Shown: piece after piece, positions 9,801-16,961 of the stretch
Layout: each line of letters opens with the position of its first letter
Numbering within the stretch: the first letter of the stretch is position 1
DNA from: Eshraghiella crossota
GTDB taxonomy: Bacteria; Bacillota; Clostridia; Lachnospirales; Lachnospiraceae
Direction: 5' to 3'
Length of the DNA stretch: 64,000 nt
NCBI RefSeq assembly: GCF_025148445.1
Contig: NZ_CP102270.1
Location: 2,343,001-2,407,000, forward strand
The notes under the pieces: model-generated
What the model was told of the DNA's origin: nothing
The model's input: only the letters and a program-made list of their open reading frames with translations
Databases searched by the model: none
Translations under genes and position numbers: made by a program

Positions 9801-9830
9801 TTTACATTAGTAATTTAAATGCTGTATACT
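9801..9830 (+). promoter_or_regulatory. Predicted promoter of mecA
   Basis: TTTACA (9801-9806), an 18-base spacer and TATACT (9825-9830), 58 bases before the chosen mecA ATG. It is divergent from the kinase promoter. Confidence 0.5.
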
Positions 9831-9887
9831 AATAATACTAAAGCAGACTACAGTCTGTGTATTTTTTACAGATGGGATGTGATATTA

Positions 9888-10700
9888 ATGAAAATTGAAA
9901 AGATAAGTGATTCACAAATCCGTTGTACGCTTAACCGTTCCGACCTTCAGTCAAGGGAACTTAAGCTTAGTGAGCTTGCTTACGGTACAGAGAAAGCCAA
10001 GAACCTTTTTCACGATATGATTGAACAGGCAGCCCACCAGTTTGGATTTAAAGCAGATGACATTCCACTAATGATAGAAGCAATTCCGGTTTCCGCGGAT
10101 TGTATAATTCTTAATATTACCAAGGTCGAAGACCCTGAGGAACTTGATACCAAGTTTTCAAGATTCACCCCTTCCGATGATATGGATATGGATGATGATA
10201 TGGATGATGACTATGACGATTTACTTCCGGACAACATTAACCTTCCGGAGTCTCCTGATATGAACCTTTTTCACAACATCCTCAAAGAAGCAGATAATTT
10301 CTTATCTATGAAAGATACTCTGAAGAATATATCAGATGAATCTGTTCCTGACATTGAAGATGAGGCAACAGAAGCGGAGGCTCCCGGTGATGCCGAGGAA
10401 GATAATTTGATATACAGGCTTTTCTCTTTCCGATCTCTTGGTGAAGCAGATAATGCTGCCAAGCATGTCAACGCTTCTTACGAAGGAGAGAGCATTCTCT
10501 ATAAGGATAATATTAAATGTCTATACTTCCTGTTATTATCATGCAGCCAGAAGCATTCTAATGACTTACTCAAGGTTTGCAACGAAATAACAGAATACGG
10601 GCATAAGGAATCTATTGTATTCGGAACATCTGCTTATCTTAATGAACATTGTGACATTATAATAAAGCATGACGCTTTATCCGTTTTGTCAAACTTATAA
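9888..10700 (+). CDS. mecA: Adaptor protein MecA-like
   Basis: The 270-residue protein starts MKIEKISDSQIRCTLNRSDL, the family start; an in-frame ATG 69 bases upstream adds an unrelated leader and is not preferred. The N-terminal substrate-binding domain (1-85) is followed by a highly acidic linker (about 97-120, many Asp) and the C-terminal domain (about 175-268) with YRLFSFRSLGEADNAAK. MecA adaptors deliver substrates to the ClpC/ClpP protease and, in Bacillus, control competence and sporulation regulators. It is monocistronic and ends at a strong terminator. Confidence 0.92.
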   Translation: MKIEKISDSQIRCTLNRSDLQSRELKLSELAYGTEKAKNLFHDMIEQAAHQFGFKADDIPLMIEAIPVSADCIILNITKVEDPEELDTKFSRFTPSDDMDMDDDMDDDYDDLLPDNINLPESPDMNLFHNILKEADNFLSMKDTLKNISDESVPDIEDEATEAEAPGDAEEDNLIYRLFSFRSLGEADNAAKHVNASYEGESILYKDNIKCLYFLLLSCSQKHSNDLLKVCNEITEYGHKESIVFGTSAYLNEHCDIIIKHDALSVLSNL

Positions 10701-10730
10701 AAAAGGGCTGCAATTTGCAGCCCTTTTTTT
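10701..10730. terminator. Bidirectional terminator between mecA and lipoprotein gene
   Basis: Perfect stem GGGCTGCA (10705-10712) / TGCAGCCC (10716-10723) with a three-base loop, preceded by A-tract and followed by seven T, so it can act on both convergent genes. Confidence 0.92.
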
Positions 10731-11703
10731 ACTCTATCGTAAAAGGTAAATCTTTTGTAAATTTATTTTTTCCATCGGTCTTAACTTCAATTATGTAATC
10801 TCCTGACGGCAGTTCGTCTTCAAATGTAATATCAAAATAATTCCAGCCGGTATATTTATCATTATTACGCCCGCCTATGGTCATTGTTTCATAAGTACCG
10901 GTTGTTGCTTTTTCTTTTTTGTTACCGTCTGTATCTGCTTTATAAATATCACATGTACCGTTGAAATGATAGTCATAATCTGTCCAGTTAATGGCATTTA
11001 ATACGATGGATTTCTTTCTTGGTGACGAATATTGTACACTTACAATCATTTTGTTTTCAAAAGAATAATCATTATTTTCAAAGAATGACTCTATCGGCAT
11101 CGGATTGTAATTAATTGAGAACGCAGTAGTTTTTCCGTCCGCTTCATTTCTATATATGAGCTGCGGTACCTGCATTTTAATCTTATCGTCTTTGATTTCA
11201 AACCATATCTTCATATAAGTATTTTCATAATCTGTAATAGGAGCATCCAGCTCATATATTATTGATTTTTCACCGCTGTTATTGAGTGTCTTTTCACTAA
11301 CGGTATACGCATATTCCGTAAGGTCTTCAATCCTCATCTCTTTTTCTTTATTTCTGAATTTTCTTACATCACTTAATGTCATTTTTTTGTTGGAATCGGA
11401 AGCTGCAAGATAATCAAATCCACTTTTTTTGTTGTATTCCAGACCAAAGACCTCTACACCCGAAGAAGGGTTGTAAAGTTCCATGCCTGTACCTAAAAGC
11501 ATTCTGTTCAAATCTTCTTCGCTTACATATTCTATACCGGTAATATCACTGCGCAATTTTTTTAAATATTCCAACTGTTGTTCTGTCAGCTTTATCCCAT
11601 TTGTAGTTGTTTCTGTCTGGGTATTTTTTTCGCCACTATTGCCACATGCTGTAAAACATATTGCAAAGATTATTGCCGCAATAAAAATTATTGATTTCTT
11701 CAT
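10729..11703 (-). CDS. Lipoprotein, paralogue of the 11.9-12.8 kb lipoprotein
   Basis: The 324-residue precursor has a lysine-initiated signal sequence ending in a lipobox-like FTAC (Cys20). The mature protein shares blocks with the next upstream gene: LTEQQLEYL, LLGTGMELYN, SGVEVFGLEY, EMRIEDL and FENNDYSFENK. No catalytic motif or known domain is recognised. It is the last gene of the LytTR-controlled operon, directly after the small peptide gene (14 bp), and ends at the terminator shared with mecA. Its function is unknown; a peptide-binding or immunity role is only a guess from context. Confidence 0.85.
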   Translation of the reverse strand: MKKSIIFIAAIIFAICFTACGNSGEKNTQTETTTNGIKLTEQQLEYLKKLRSDITGIEYVSEEDLNRMLLGTGMELYNPSSGVEVFGLEYNKKSGFDYLAASDSNKKMTLSDVRKFRNKEKEMRIEDLTEYAYTVSEKTLNNSGEKSIIYELDAPITDYENTYMKIWFEIKDDKIKMQVPQLIYRNEADGKTTAFSINYNPMPIESFFENNDYSFENKMIVSVQYSSPRKKSIVLNAINWTDYDYHFNGTCDIYKADTDGNKKEKATTGTYETMTIGGRNNDKYTGWNYFDITFEDELPSGDYIIEVKTDGKNKFTKDLPFTIE

Positions 11704-11717
11704 ATAGATTCCTCCTA

Positions 11718-11837
11718 TTACTCATACGTTACCCATACTGCAAGTCCCGGTGTCTGGTCATATACAGGAAACGCCGTAATCGCAACAGTCATCAGACTGC
11801 TGATAATAGTTTTTAATAATTTTTTTCTCATTCGCAT
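11718..11837 (-). CDS. Small exported peptide, candidate signal or effector peptide
   Basis: The 39-codon frame is preceded by AAAGG four bases before the ATG (11835-11837). The product begins MRMRKKLLKTIISSLMTVA, a basic then hydrophobic export signal ending near AITA, and leaves a short mature tail FPVYDQTPGLAVWVTYE that is aromatic and lacks Cys. It lies between two paralogous lipoprotein genes (51 and 14 bp gaps) in an operon whose promoter carries the operator shared with the sensor/regulator genes. The design resembles a secreted peptide pheromone, but no AgrB-like processing enzyme is encoded nearby. Too short for most gene callers. Confidence 0.65.
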   Translation of the reverse strand: MRMRKKLLKTIISSLMTVAITAFPVYDQTPGLAVWVTYE

Positions 11838-11888
11838 CTGCCTTTCTAATGTTATTTTTTTTGATTTAAACATATGTTAAATACGTCC

Positions 11889-12821
11889 CTACAAGCTAAA
11901 ATTCAATCTTCCATATATATTTGGTGCTTCATCCTTACCAAATATAATTGCATATTCTCCTTTAGCGATATTATCAAACGAAACCGGAATAATCGAAAAT
12001 GAAAGGCTGTTAATCCTGACAGGCTTTGAGGTACACTCAATTGCACTTTCCGGAATTATATTTCCACTGTCATCAACCCGATACACTGTTGCTTCACCAT
12101 TAAAAATATAGCTATCCTCCGTGTAATTGGTAATTCGTAATACCACAGAGCAGTCGGTTACGGATGTGTACTGGATTCCATATACTAACTTATCATTAAG
12201 GCTGTAATCATTATTTTCAAAAAAAGCTTTAATATAATCCCTGTCATACAATAAGGAAAAAGCAAGATTACTATCATTATCCGGACCGGAATATTCAATA
12301 TAAGGAACTTTCATGAATACCTTATTGTCACTGACTTTAAAAAATATTGTAAGATAAGTATCAGAATAGCCGCTGATAGGTGCCTGTAATTTCCGGTATT
12401 CCCCAGCCTCGGTTATCTCATATCTGTAACCGCTAAGTGATTCTATCCGCATTTTGGTATCTTCATCTCTGAAACTGACAGCTTCATCAAATGTGATTTT
12501 CCTATCAATGTCATTGCTTTTTTGGTAGTCATACGAATTATCTACAATGTATTCCACACCGTTTATTTCCACACCTGACGTTTTATTGTAAAGTTCGAAT
12601 CCTGTTCCCAGTAAATTCCAGTTAACGCTTTCTTTATTCATCAATTCCAGTGCTGCCGTACCGATACCTTTTTTATCAGACAGATAGTTCTTTTGTTCTT
12701 CTGTCAGTACAAAATCCTGACCGGACGGATTACTGTCTTTCTGACCTTTTCCCTTGTCGGAACATCCCGATATAATAACCGCAGCCAGACATATACACAT
12801 CACAATCTTTATTTTTTTCAT
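11889..12821 (-). CDS. Lipoprotein, paralogue of the 10.7-11.7 kb lipoprotein
   Basis: The 310-residue precursor has a signal sequence with lipobox IISGC (Cys20). The mature part aligns with the other lipoprotein of the operon (LTEEQKNYL, LLGTGFELYN, SGVEINGVEY, KMRIESL, FENNDYSLNDK), so the pair arose by duplication with strong divergence. No known domain is recognised. It is first in the operon, behind a promoter (12867-12894) with twin operator repeats 12 bases further upstream of the -35 box. Confidence 0.85.
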   Translation of the reverse strand: MKKIKIVMCICLAAVIISGCSDKGKGQKDSNPSGQDFVLTEEQKNYLSDKKGIGTAALELMNKESVNWNLLGTGFELYNKTSGVEINGVEYIVDNSYDYQKSNDIDRKITFDEAVSFRDEDTKMRIESLSGYRYEITEAGEYRKLQAPISGYSDTYLTIFFKVSDNKVFMKVPYIEYSGPDNDSNLAFSLLYDRDYIKAFFENNDYSLNDKLVYGIQYTSVTDCSVVLRITNYTEDSYIFNGEATVYRVDDSGNIIPESAIECTSKPVRINSLSFSIIPVSFDNIAKGEYAIIFGKDEAPNIYGRLNFSL

Positions 12822-12866
12822 TTTATTGATTTAGCAATTTCCTCCTATATACGTTTGATTAATGTA

Positions 12867-12894
12867 ATTGTACATATTTTAAATCTTTTTTCAA
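12867..12894 (-). promoter_or_regulatory. Promoter of lipoprotein/peptide operon
   Basis: Minus strand TTGAAA (12889-12894), 16-base spacer, TACAAT (12867-12872). The short spacer fits an activator-dependent promoter, and the geometry is the same as at the sensor gene promoter (14948-14975). Confidence 0.72.
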
Positions 12895-12905
12895 TAGATT
12901 ATGTT

Positions 12906-12933
12906 TAAGCGGTCGCTTTTCATGTATAAGCGG
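12906..12933 (-). promoter_or_regulatory. Twin direct-repeat operator, likely LytTR regulator site
   Basis: Two TAAGCGG copies (12906-12912 and 12927-12933) are spaced exactly 21 bp start to start. LytTR regulators such as AgrA bind direct repeats of about 9 bp spaced two helical turns apart. The proximal repeat ends 11 bases before the -35 box. The same element stands before the sensor gene, and the LytTR regulator is encoded between them. Confidence 0.72.
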
Positions 12934-12953
12934 CAAATGTGCAAACAATTTCA

Positions 12954-13667
12954 TTACATATTTTTTTCAACGAATAACATAAATCTGTTTTTGATTTCGT
13001 CATAATTTCTTTTTGACACATAGGCTTTGTATCTGCCGTTATTTAAATACACCGTGTCTTTAGTTATGCTTGTTACATATTTAATATTCACAAGGTAACC
13101 CCTATGGCACACGCAGAAGCTGGGAATATTTAATTTATCACTCCATTCCTGTATGGTCCCGTTTAAAATATATGTTTCTTCTTCTGTTATCATCTTTAAT
13201 TTACGGCTTGCGACCTCAATCATGATAATGTCTTCCGAGTTAATCTTTTTGTATTCTCCGTCAACACATATCATTACGTTTAAATTAATTCTCGTATATA
13301 CTTCTATGGCATCCTTAAGATTTCTGAACAGCCTGTCTTTATCAATTGGCTTGTTAAAATATCTGAACACGGAAAATTTCATGGCATCGTCAAGATACTC
13401 GGAAAAAGAAGTAACGATTATAACAATCGCTTTAGGATATGTTTCCTTAAGCTTGTTTCCTACATATATGCCGTTTTTACCCGGCATTTCAATATCAAGG
13501 AAAACAATATCCTTATCGCCTTTATCATTGAGTAAATCTTCTCCGAGATAATATTCAACAATTTCATAATCCGCTATTTCCAATTTTTCAAAACACTCTG
13601 TTATATTTTGTCTTAATGCTGACACAAATATTTTGTCATCATCGCATATTAGTATTCTCATTTTCAA
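12954..13667 (-). CDS. LytTR-family response regulator
   Basis: The 237-residue protein has a receiver domain (residues 3-120) with ICDDD acidic pocket, phosphoacceptor Asp in DIVFLDIEMPG, VTSFSE and the FNKPID lysine, followed by a LytTR DNA-binding domain (about 135-235) with the typical VNIKYVTSITKD segment. It should bind direct repeats about 21 bp apart. Its start overlaps the end of the sensor gene by 29 bp. Unlike the sensor, the regulator keeps all its phosphorylation residues. Likely targets are its own operon and the downstream lipoprotein/peptide operon. Confidence 0.93.
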   Translation of the reverse strand: MKMRILICDDDKIFVSALRQNITECFEKLEIADYEIVEYYLGEDLLNDKGDKDIVFLDIEMPGKNGIYVGNKLKETYPKAIVIIVTSFSEYLDDAMKFSVFRYFNKPIDKDRLFRNLKDAIEVYTRINLNVMICVDGEYKKINSEDIIMIEVASRKLKMITEEETYILNGTIQEWSDKLNIPSFCVCHRGYLVNIKYVTSITKDTVYLNNGRYKAYVSKRNYDEIKNRFMLFVEKNM

Positions 13668-14913
13668 TAATGTCCTCGTAAAGTATCACAGTAATATGTA
13701 ATGTTTTATCCTCGTCCTGAAAATAAATATTTATATCACCATTATATTTTTTCACCGTCTTTTTTATATTTGTGGATACATATTCCCGCGATTCCATTAA
13801 CTGCTCTTTTTCACTGCTGCATGCCACGGAAATTACTATTGTGCCCGCCGGCTGCCCCTCATGTATCGTAATTTCAATAAACGGATTTTCATGGTCACAT
13901 ACTTTCATTGCATTGTCTAGCAAATCACACAAAATTGAAGTAATATCTATTTCCTCAATTTTTCCGATATCCACATTCCGCACGTCATACGTAAATTTTA
14001 TATTTCTCGATAACGCCTCATTATAATACCTGTAGATAACCGCACTTAACAATTTATCGGAAGATATGTCAACTGTTGCCTTCAGGTTGGATTTTCTGAA
14101 TAATTCATCAATATACTTTGTAACTTTTTCGCTTTCTCCGCGTTCATTTAGTGCCGCTAATGTTTCAAGATTGTTTTTAATTTCATTGGTAAAAAACTCT
14201 AAGCCCTCGTCCTTACGGCGTATTGATCCAATGTATAACTTATCTGTTTTCCTTTTCTGTTCATGAATGTATTCCGCGTTTTCTTTTTTAATGCACTTTA
14301 TTAATATTGCACTGAGCACCAATGCCGTAATCAGTACCAGGATGGCACACATAAGCAGCCACTCAATAGGTTTATGTGAGTCTACAGCATAAATCATTCC
14401 AACCATTATACAGATGAGGCCCATGGCACATGCCAGTATCACAGTGGTTAAACACTCCTCCGCCTTTGTCTTCACCGTTTTTTCGGGAGACTTTTTCTGA
14501 ATATGAATTAAAAACATTACTATGCCCATATATATAAATTCTACTGCCAGCATGATAATATAATTTTTATAACTAATATCCCCATACAGAAATCCGTCAT
14601 CAATGTGGGCTGATATTTCTCCAACCAGAATCTTTGAAGCATTGTTTACAATCATAAGAATTATAGAATTTTTAATTGCCGATATGACGCTGTTCTCAAA
14701 CAGGAAATACATAATAAGTACTCCCGCAATCACTTCCAAAAGTACATTTCTGAAAAAAACCTCTTCCGAATATAAAGCAGTCAATACCCCGTATATAACC
14801 GTATATACTATAAGCCTCTTGTCTAGCCTTACCTTGGCTGTAAATGATTTTCTACAATATAATTCAATTATAAAAGCTTCCAGTGCAAATGATATAACTA
14901 TTAATATCACCAT
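13639..14913 (-). CDS. AgrC-like GHKL sensor protein lacking the phosphoacceptor histidine
   Basis: The 424-residue protein has six or seven N-terminal membrane helices (about 1-205) and then a cytoplasmic GHKL region. The dimerisation helix aligns with F-R-H-D-x-K-N of AgrC-type kinases as F241-T-N243-E-I-K-N, so the phosphorylated His is Asn. The N box survives (DLLDNAMKV, N334), but the glycine-rich G box after it is absent (residues 374-392). It therefore looks like a sensor without normal kinase chemistry, perhaps a ligand-gated binding partner or phosphatase. It is behind its own TTGAAA/TATAAT promoter and the twin-repeat operator. Confidence 0.85.
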   Translation of the reverse strand: MVILIVISFALEAFIIELYCRKSFTAKVRLDKRLIVYTVIYGVLTALYSEEVFFRNVLLEVIAGVLIMYFLFENSVISAIKNSIILMIVNNASKILVGEISAHIDDGFLYGDISYKNYIIMLAVEFIYMGIVMFLIHIQKKSPEKTVKTKAEECLTTVILACAMGLICIMVGMIYAVDSHKPIEWLLMCAILVLITALVLSAILIKCIKKENAEYIHEQKRKTDKLYIGSIRRKDEGLEFFTNEIKNNLETLAALNERGESEKVTKYIDELFRKSNLKATVDISSDKLLSAVIYRYYNEALSRNIKFTYDVRNVDIGKIEEIDITSILCDLLDNAMKVCDHENPFIEITIHEGQPAGTIVISVACSSEKEQLMESREYVSTNIKKTVKKYNGDINIYFQDEDKTLHITVILYEDIIENENTNMR

Positions 14914-14947
14914 ATTAATTCCTCCTCTTGCATTTATTTATACTTCG

Positions 14948-14975
14948 ATTATAAATATTTCTTATTACTTTTCAA
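14948..14975 (-). promoter_or_regulatory. Promoter of sensor/regulator operon
   Basis: Minus strand TTGAAA (14970-14975), 16-base spacer, TATAAT (14948-14953), 35 bases upstream of the sensor start codon. Confidence 0.75.
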
Positions 14976-14986
14976 TAGCTTATGCG

Positions 14987-15014
14987 TAAGCGGTCGTTTT
15001 TCATGTATAAGCGG
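14987..15014 (-). promoter_or_regulatory. Second copy of twin direct-repeat operator
   Basis: TAAGCGG at 14987-14993 and 15008-15014, again 21 bp apart and again with the proximal repeat 11 bases from the -35 box. About 30 of the surrounding 35 bases equal those of the operator at 12906-12933. It implies autoregulation of the two-component operon. Confidence 0.72.
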
Positions 15015-15025
15015 TTTTGAGCCAT

Positions 15026-15066
15026 AAAAAAATAGCAGGATATCATGTATAAAACACGATACCCTG
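15026..15066 (-). terminator. Terminator after tandem membrane-anchored protein genes
   Basis: Minus strand stem CAGGGTATCGTG (15055-15066) / CATGATATCCTG (15036-15047) with one mismatch pair or two, followed by TATTTTTTT (15026-15034). Confidence 0.75.
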
Positions 15067-15085
15067 ATAAATTTCGTAATATTAT

Positions 15086-15676
15086 TTAGAGTAATACATC
15101 ACTGTATATATAACATTTTCCATCCGAAACATAAATCTCAACTTCTTCTTCATTCTCAACCCACGATGAAGATGTGCCTGTTTTATATTCGTATTTTACG
15201 GTAATTGAATAAATGTCTGAGATTACGTTTGTTTCTCCTGTATACTTTGCAATCTCCGCATTAAGATCTTCAAGTTCTGATTCAATTGTCGCTCCTTTTT
15301 TGACAACCTTAAGCTTACGGTACTTTATATCCAAAAGCTTAAGCTGCTGCTCAACAGCATTTATGTAATCAGCCTTTTCAACATTATTCTTCTTAAGCAG
15401 TGCCGTCATCATAGGTTCACAAAACGAGCCGTTTACGAATTTTTCCCCGTTTCCCTCGACCATACTGTCTAACCAGCTTGTGGCTGCTTCTCTTTCTTTG
15501 GTATATCTGCCGCCTTTGAGGTTAAATACTACAAGAACCGTTGCTGCCGCAATAATAATCATAAATACAATTCCTGCAATAATCGCCCCCGCCTCATGCT
15601 TTTTCTTTTCAGGAGGTCTATTCTTAGTATCCTCCGTCATAATAATTGGTTCTTCAAATCCAAATGAATCGTTCAT
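15086..15676 (-). CDS. Membrane-anchored protein, third of three paralogues
   Basis: The 196-residue protein has a short cytoplasmic N-terminus, one membrane helix (about residues 28-51) and an extracytoplasmic domain of about 140 residues with REAATSWLDSMVEGNGEKF, an IKYRKLKVV strand and a C-terminal EEVEIYVSDGKCYIYSD. The same plan and motif order recur in the next two upstream genes. The domain resembles small alpha+beta NTF2-like folds in layout (helix with W/F-x-x-M followed by strands), but I cannot name a family. Its function is unknown. Confidence 0.8.
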   Translation of the reverse strand: MNDSFGFEEPIIMTEDTKNRPPEKKKHEAGAIIAGIVFMIIIAAATVLVVFNLKGGRYTKEREAATSWLDSMVEGNGEKFVNGSFCEPMMTALLKKNNVEKADYINAVEQQLKLLDIKYRKLKVVKKGATIESELEDLNAEIAKYTGETNVISDIYSITVKYEYKTGTSSSWVENEEEVEIYVSDGKCYIYSDVLL

Positions 15677-15746
15677 CCTGAGTCTCCCCGATTTCTTTAT
15701 AATAATACATTAAATATACCATATCTGCATAAAAAGTAAATGGTAC

Positions 15747-16244
15747 TTATACCATATAATTTATATAATAACTGTCCTTAATTACCATAATTTCCACAGT
15801 TTCTGATACTTTTTCCCATTCATCCTCATTAAAAATCTCATAGGAAAAAGTAATTTCATACATTGCGGTAATTTTTTCCCCGTCGGAAAGCTGTTCATTA
15901 ATCCGGTAATATGAATCCTCGTCCAATGGCCTTTTCTCATCGACGGTAAGTTTTCTATATTTAAAACCGCTGTTTTCAAGCTGGTACTTTATATACTCTG
16001 TATAATCTTCTTTTGTTATGTCTTTGCTTTTAACATAGCTGTCAAGAAGTGCCTCCGTAAAGCAGCAGCCGATGCAGCCGTCCACATCTTTTTCTGTCAT
16101 GGCATCAAACCACCTGGCAATAAGCTGCTCCGCTTTGCTATCAACAGAGGTTCTTTTGTTTTTCTTCATCACAACAAAAGTTACTGTACCGGCAGCCAGT
16201 GCCAATATAAGAATACCGATTATTATCTTATATACTTTTTTCAT
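15747..16244 (-). CDS. Membrane-anchored protein, second of three paralogues
   Basis: The 165-residue reading starts at the ATG (16242-16244) giving MKKVYKIIIGILILALAAG, a clean membrane anchor; an upstream in-frame start overlaps the preceding gene and adds 17 unlikely residues. The external domain repeats the paralogue pattern: AEQLIARWFDAMTEKDVD, FKYRKLTVDEK, ITAMYEITFSYE and VEIMVIKDSYYINY. Two adjacent cysteines (GCCF) are unusual. It follows the first paralogue by four bases. Function unknown. Confidence 0.8.
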   Translation of the reverse strand: MKKVYKIIIGILILALAAGTVTFVVMKKNKRTSVDSKAEQLIARWFDAMTEKDVDGCIGCCFTEALLDSYVKSKDITKEDYTEYIKYQLENSGFKYRKLTVDEKRPLDEDSYYRINEQLSDGEKITAMYEITFSYEIFNEDEWEKVSETVEIMVIKDSYYINYMV

Positions 16245-16248
16245 ATTA

Positions 16249-16878
16249 TTACTTTTCTTCTCCTGTGCTAGGCCAGATATAATATCCGTCATCAATGACG
16301 TAAACTTTTATACTGTCTCTTTTTTCTTCCCATCCGATAGTTGTATGCTGCACATATTTAATTGATATGCTATACATATATTTTATGACATTCTCTTTTC
16401 CAATAGCCTTATAAATACTGTCATTCATGTCATCCACATATATCTCCGGATATGCACTGTAGTCCGATATGCTTTCTTCCTTGTAAGTCAGTTCCAGCTT
16501 GTCAACCTGCTCCTTAAGGCTTTCAAGGACTTTTTCTTCCGTCATATCATTGGAAACCGCAAAACATTTCAGAATGTCTTTCTGGTAAAAAATATTGTCA
16601 AGCCTGTCCATATCCTTCTCAGCCATGGCTTCAAAATATTCTTTTACAAGTGCTTCTGCCTTGTCTTTATTATAATTTTCATAAGCCTCACCCTTGGTTA
16701 CGGGGTCGTACTTCATTTCAGACTTCAGACTTCTTATTCTTATAACTGCAACGGCTGCTATTACTGCCACCAGCAATACAACTCCTATTATCCAGTATTT
16801 CTTTTTACCGTTATGTCTTCTTCTCAATATAGGTTCCTCCGTAATTTCCGCTTTGCCTCTGATTATAAATTCATACAC
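16249..16878 (-). CDS. Membrane-anchored protein, first of three paralogues
   Basis: The 209-residue protein has a basic segment RRRHNGKKK, a membrane helix (about 28-47) and an external domain with AEALVKEYFEAMAEKDMD, MYSISIKYV and DSIKVYVIDDGYYIW, matching the two downstream genes. The three tandem genes are divergent (visible identity mostly in motif positions), which suggests old duplications. There is no enzymatic motif. The divergent tex promoter lies upstream. Confidence 0.8.
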   Translation of the reverse strand: MYEFIIRGKAEITEEPILRRRHNGKKKYWIIGVVLLVAVIAAVAVIRIRSLKSEMKYDPVTKGEAYENYNKDKAEALVKEYFEAMAEKDMDRLDNIFYQKDILKCFAVSNDMTEEKVLESLKEQVDKLELTYKEESISDYSAYPEIYVDDMNDSIYKAIGKENVIKYMYSISIKYVQHTTIGWEEKRDSIKVYVIDDGYYIWPSTGEEK

Positions 16879-16899
16879 TTATATCCGTCAAGGGTACCA

Positions 16900-16928
16900 T
16901 TGTTAAAAAATCACAGATAAGTTATAAT
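16900..16928 (+). promoter_or_regulatory. Predicted promoter of tex
   Basis: TTGTTA (16900-16905), 17-base spacer, TATAAT (16923-16928), 33 bases upstream of the chosen TTG start. Confidence 0.65.
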
Positions 16929-16961
16929 TCATATAATATTTTTTTGAAAGGAATTATTAAA

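Noticed and set aside
10729-15014. Classical agr quorum-sensing locus
   Set aside because: Sensor and LytTR regulator fit, but there is no AgrB protease and the small peptide has no cysteine for a thiolactone ring.
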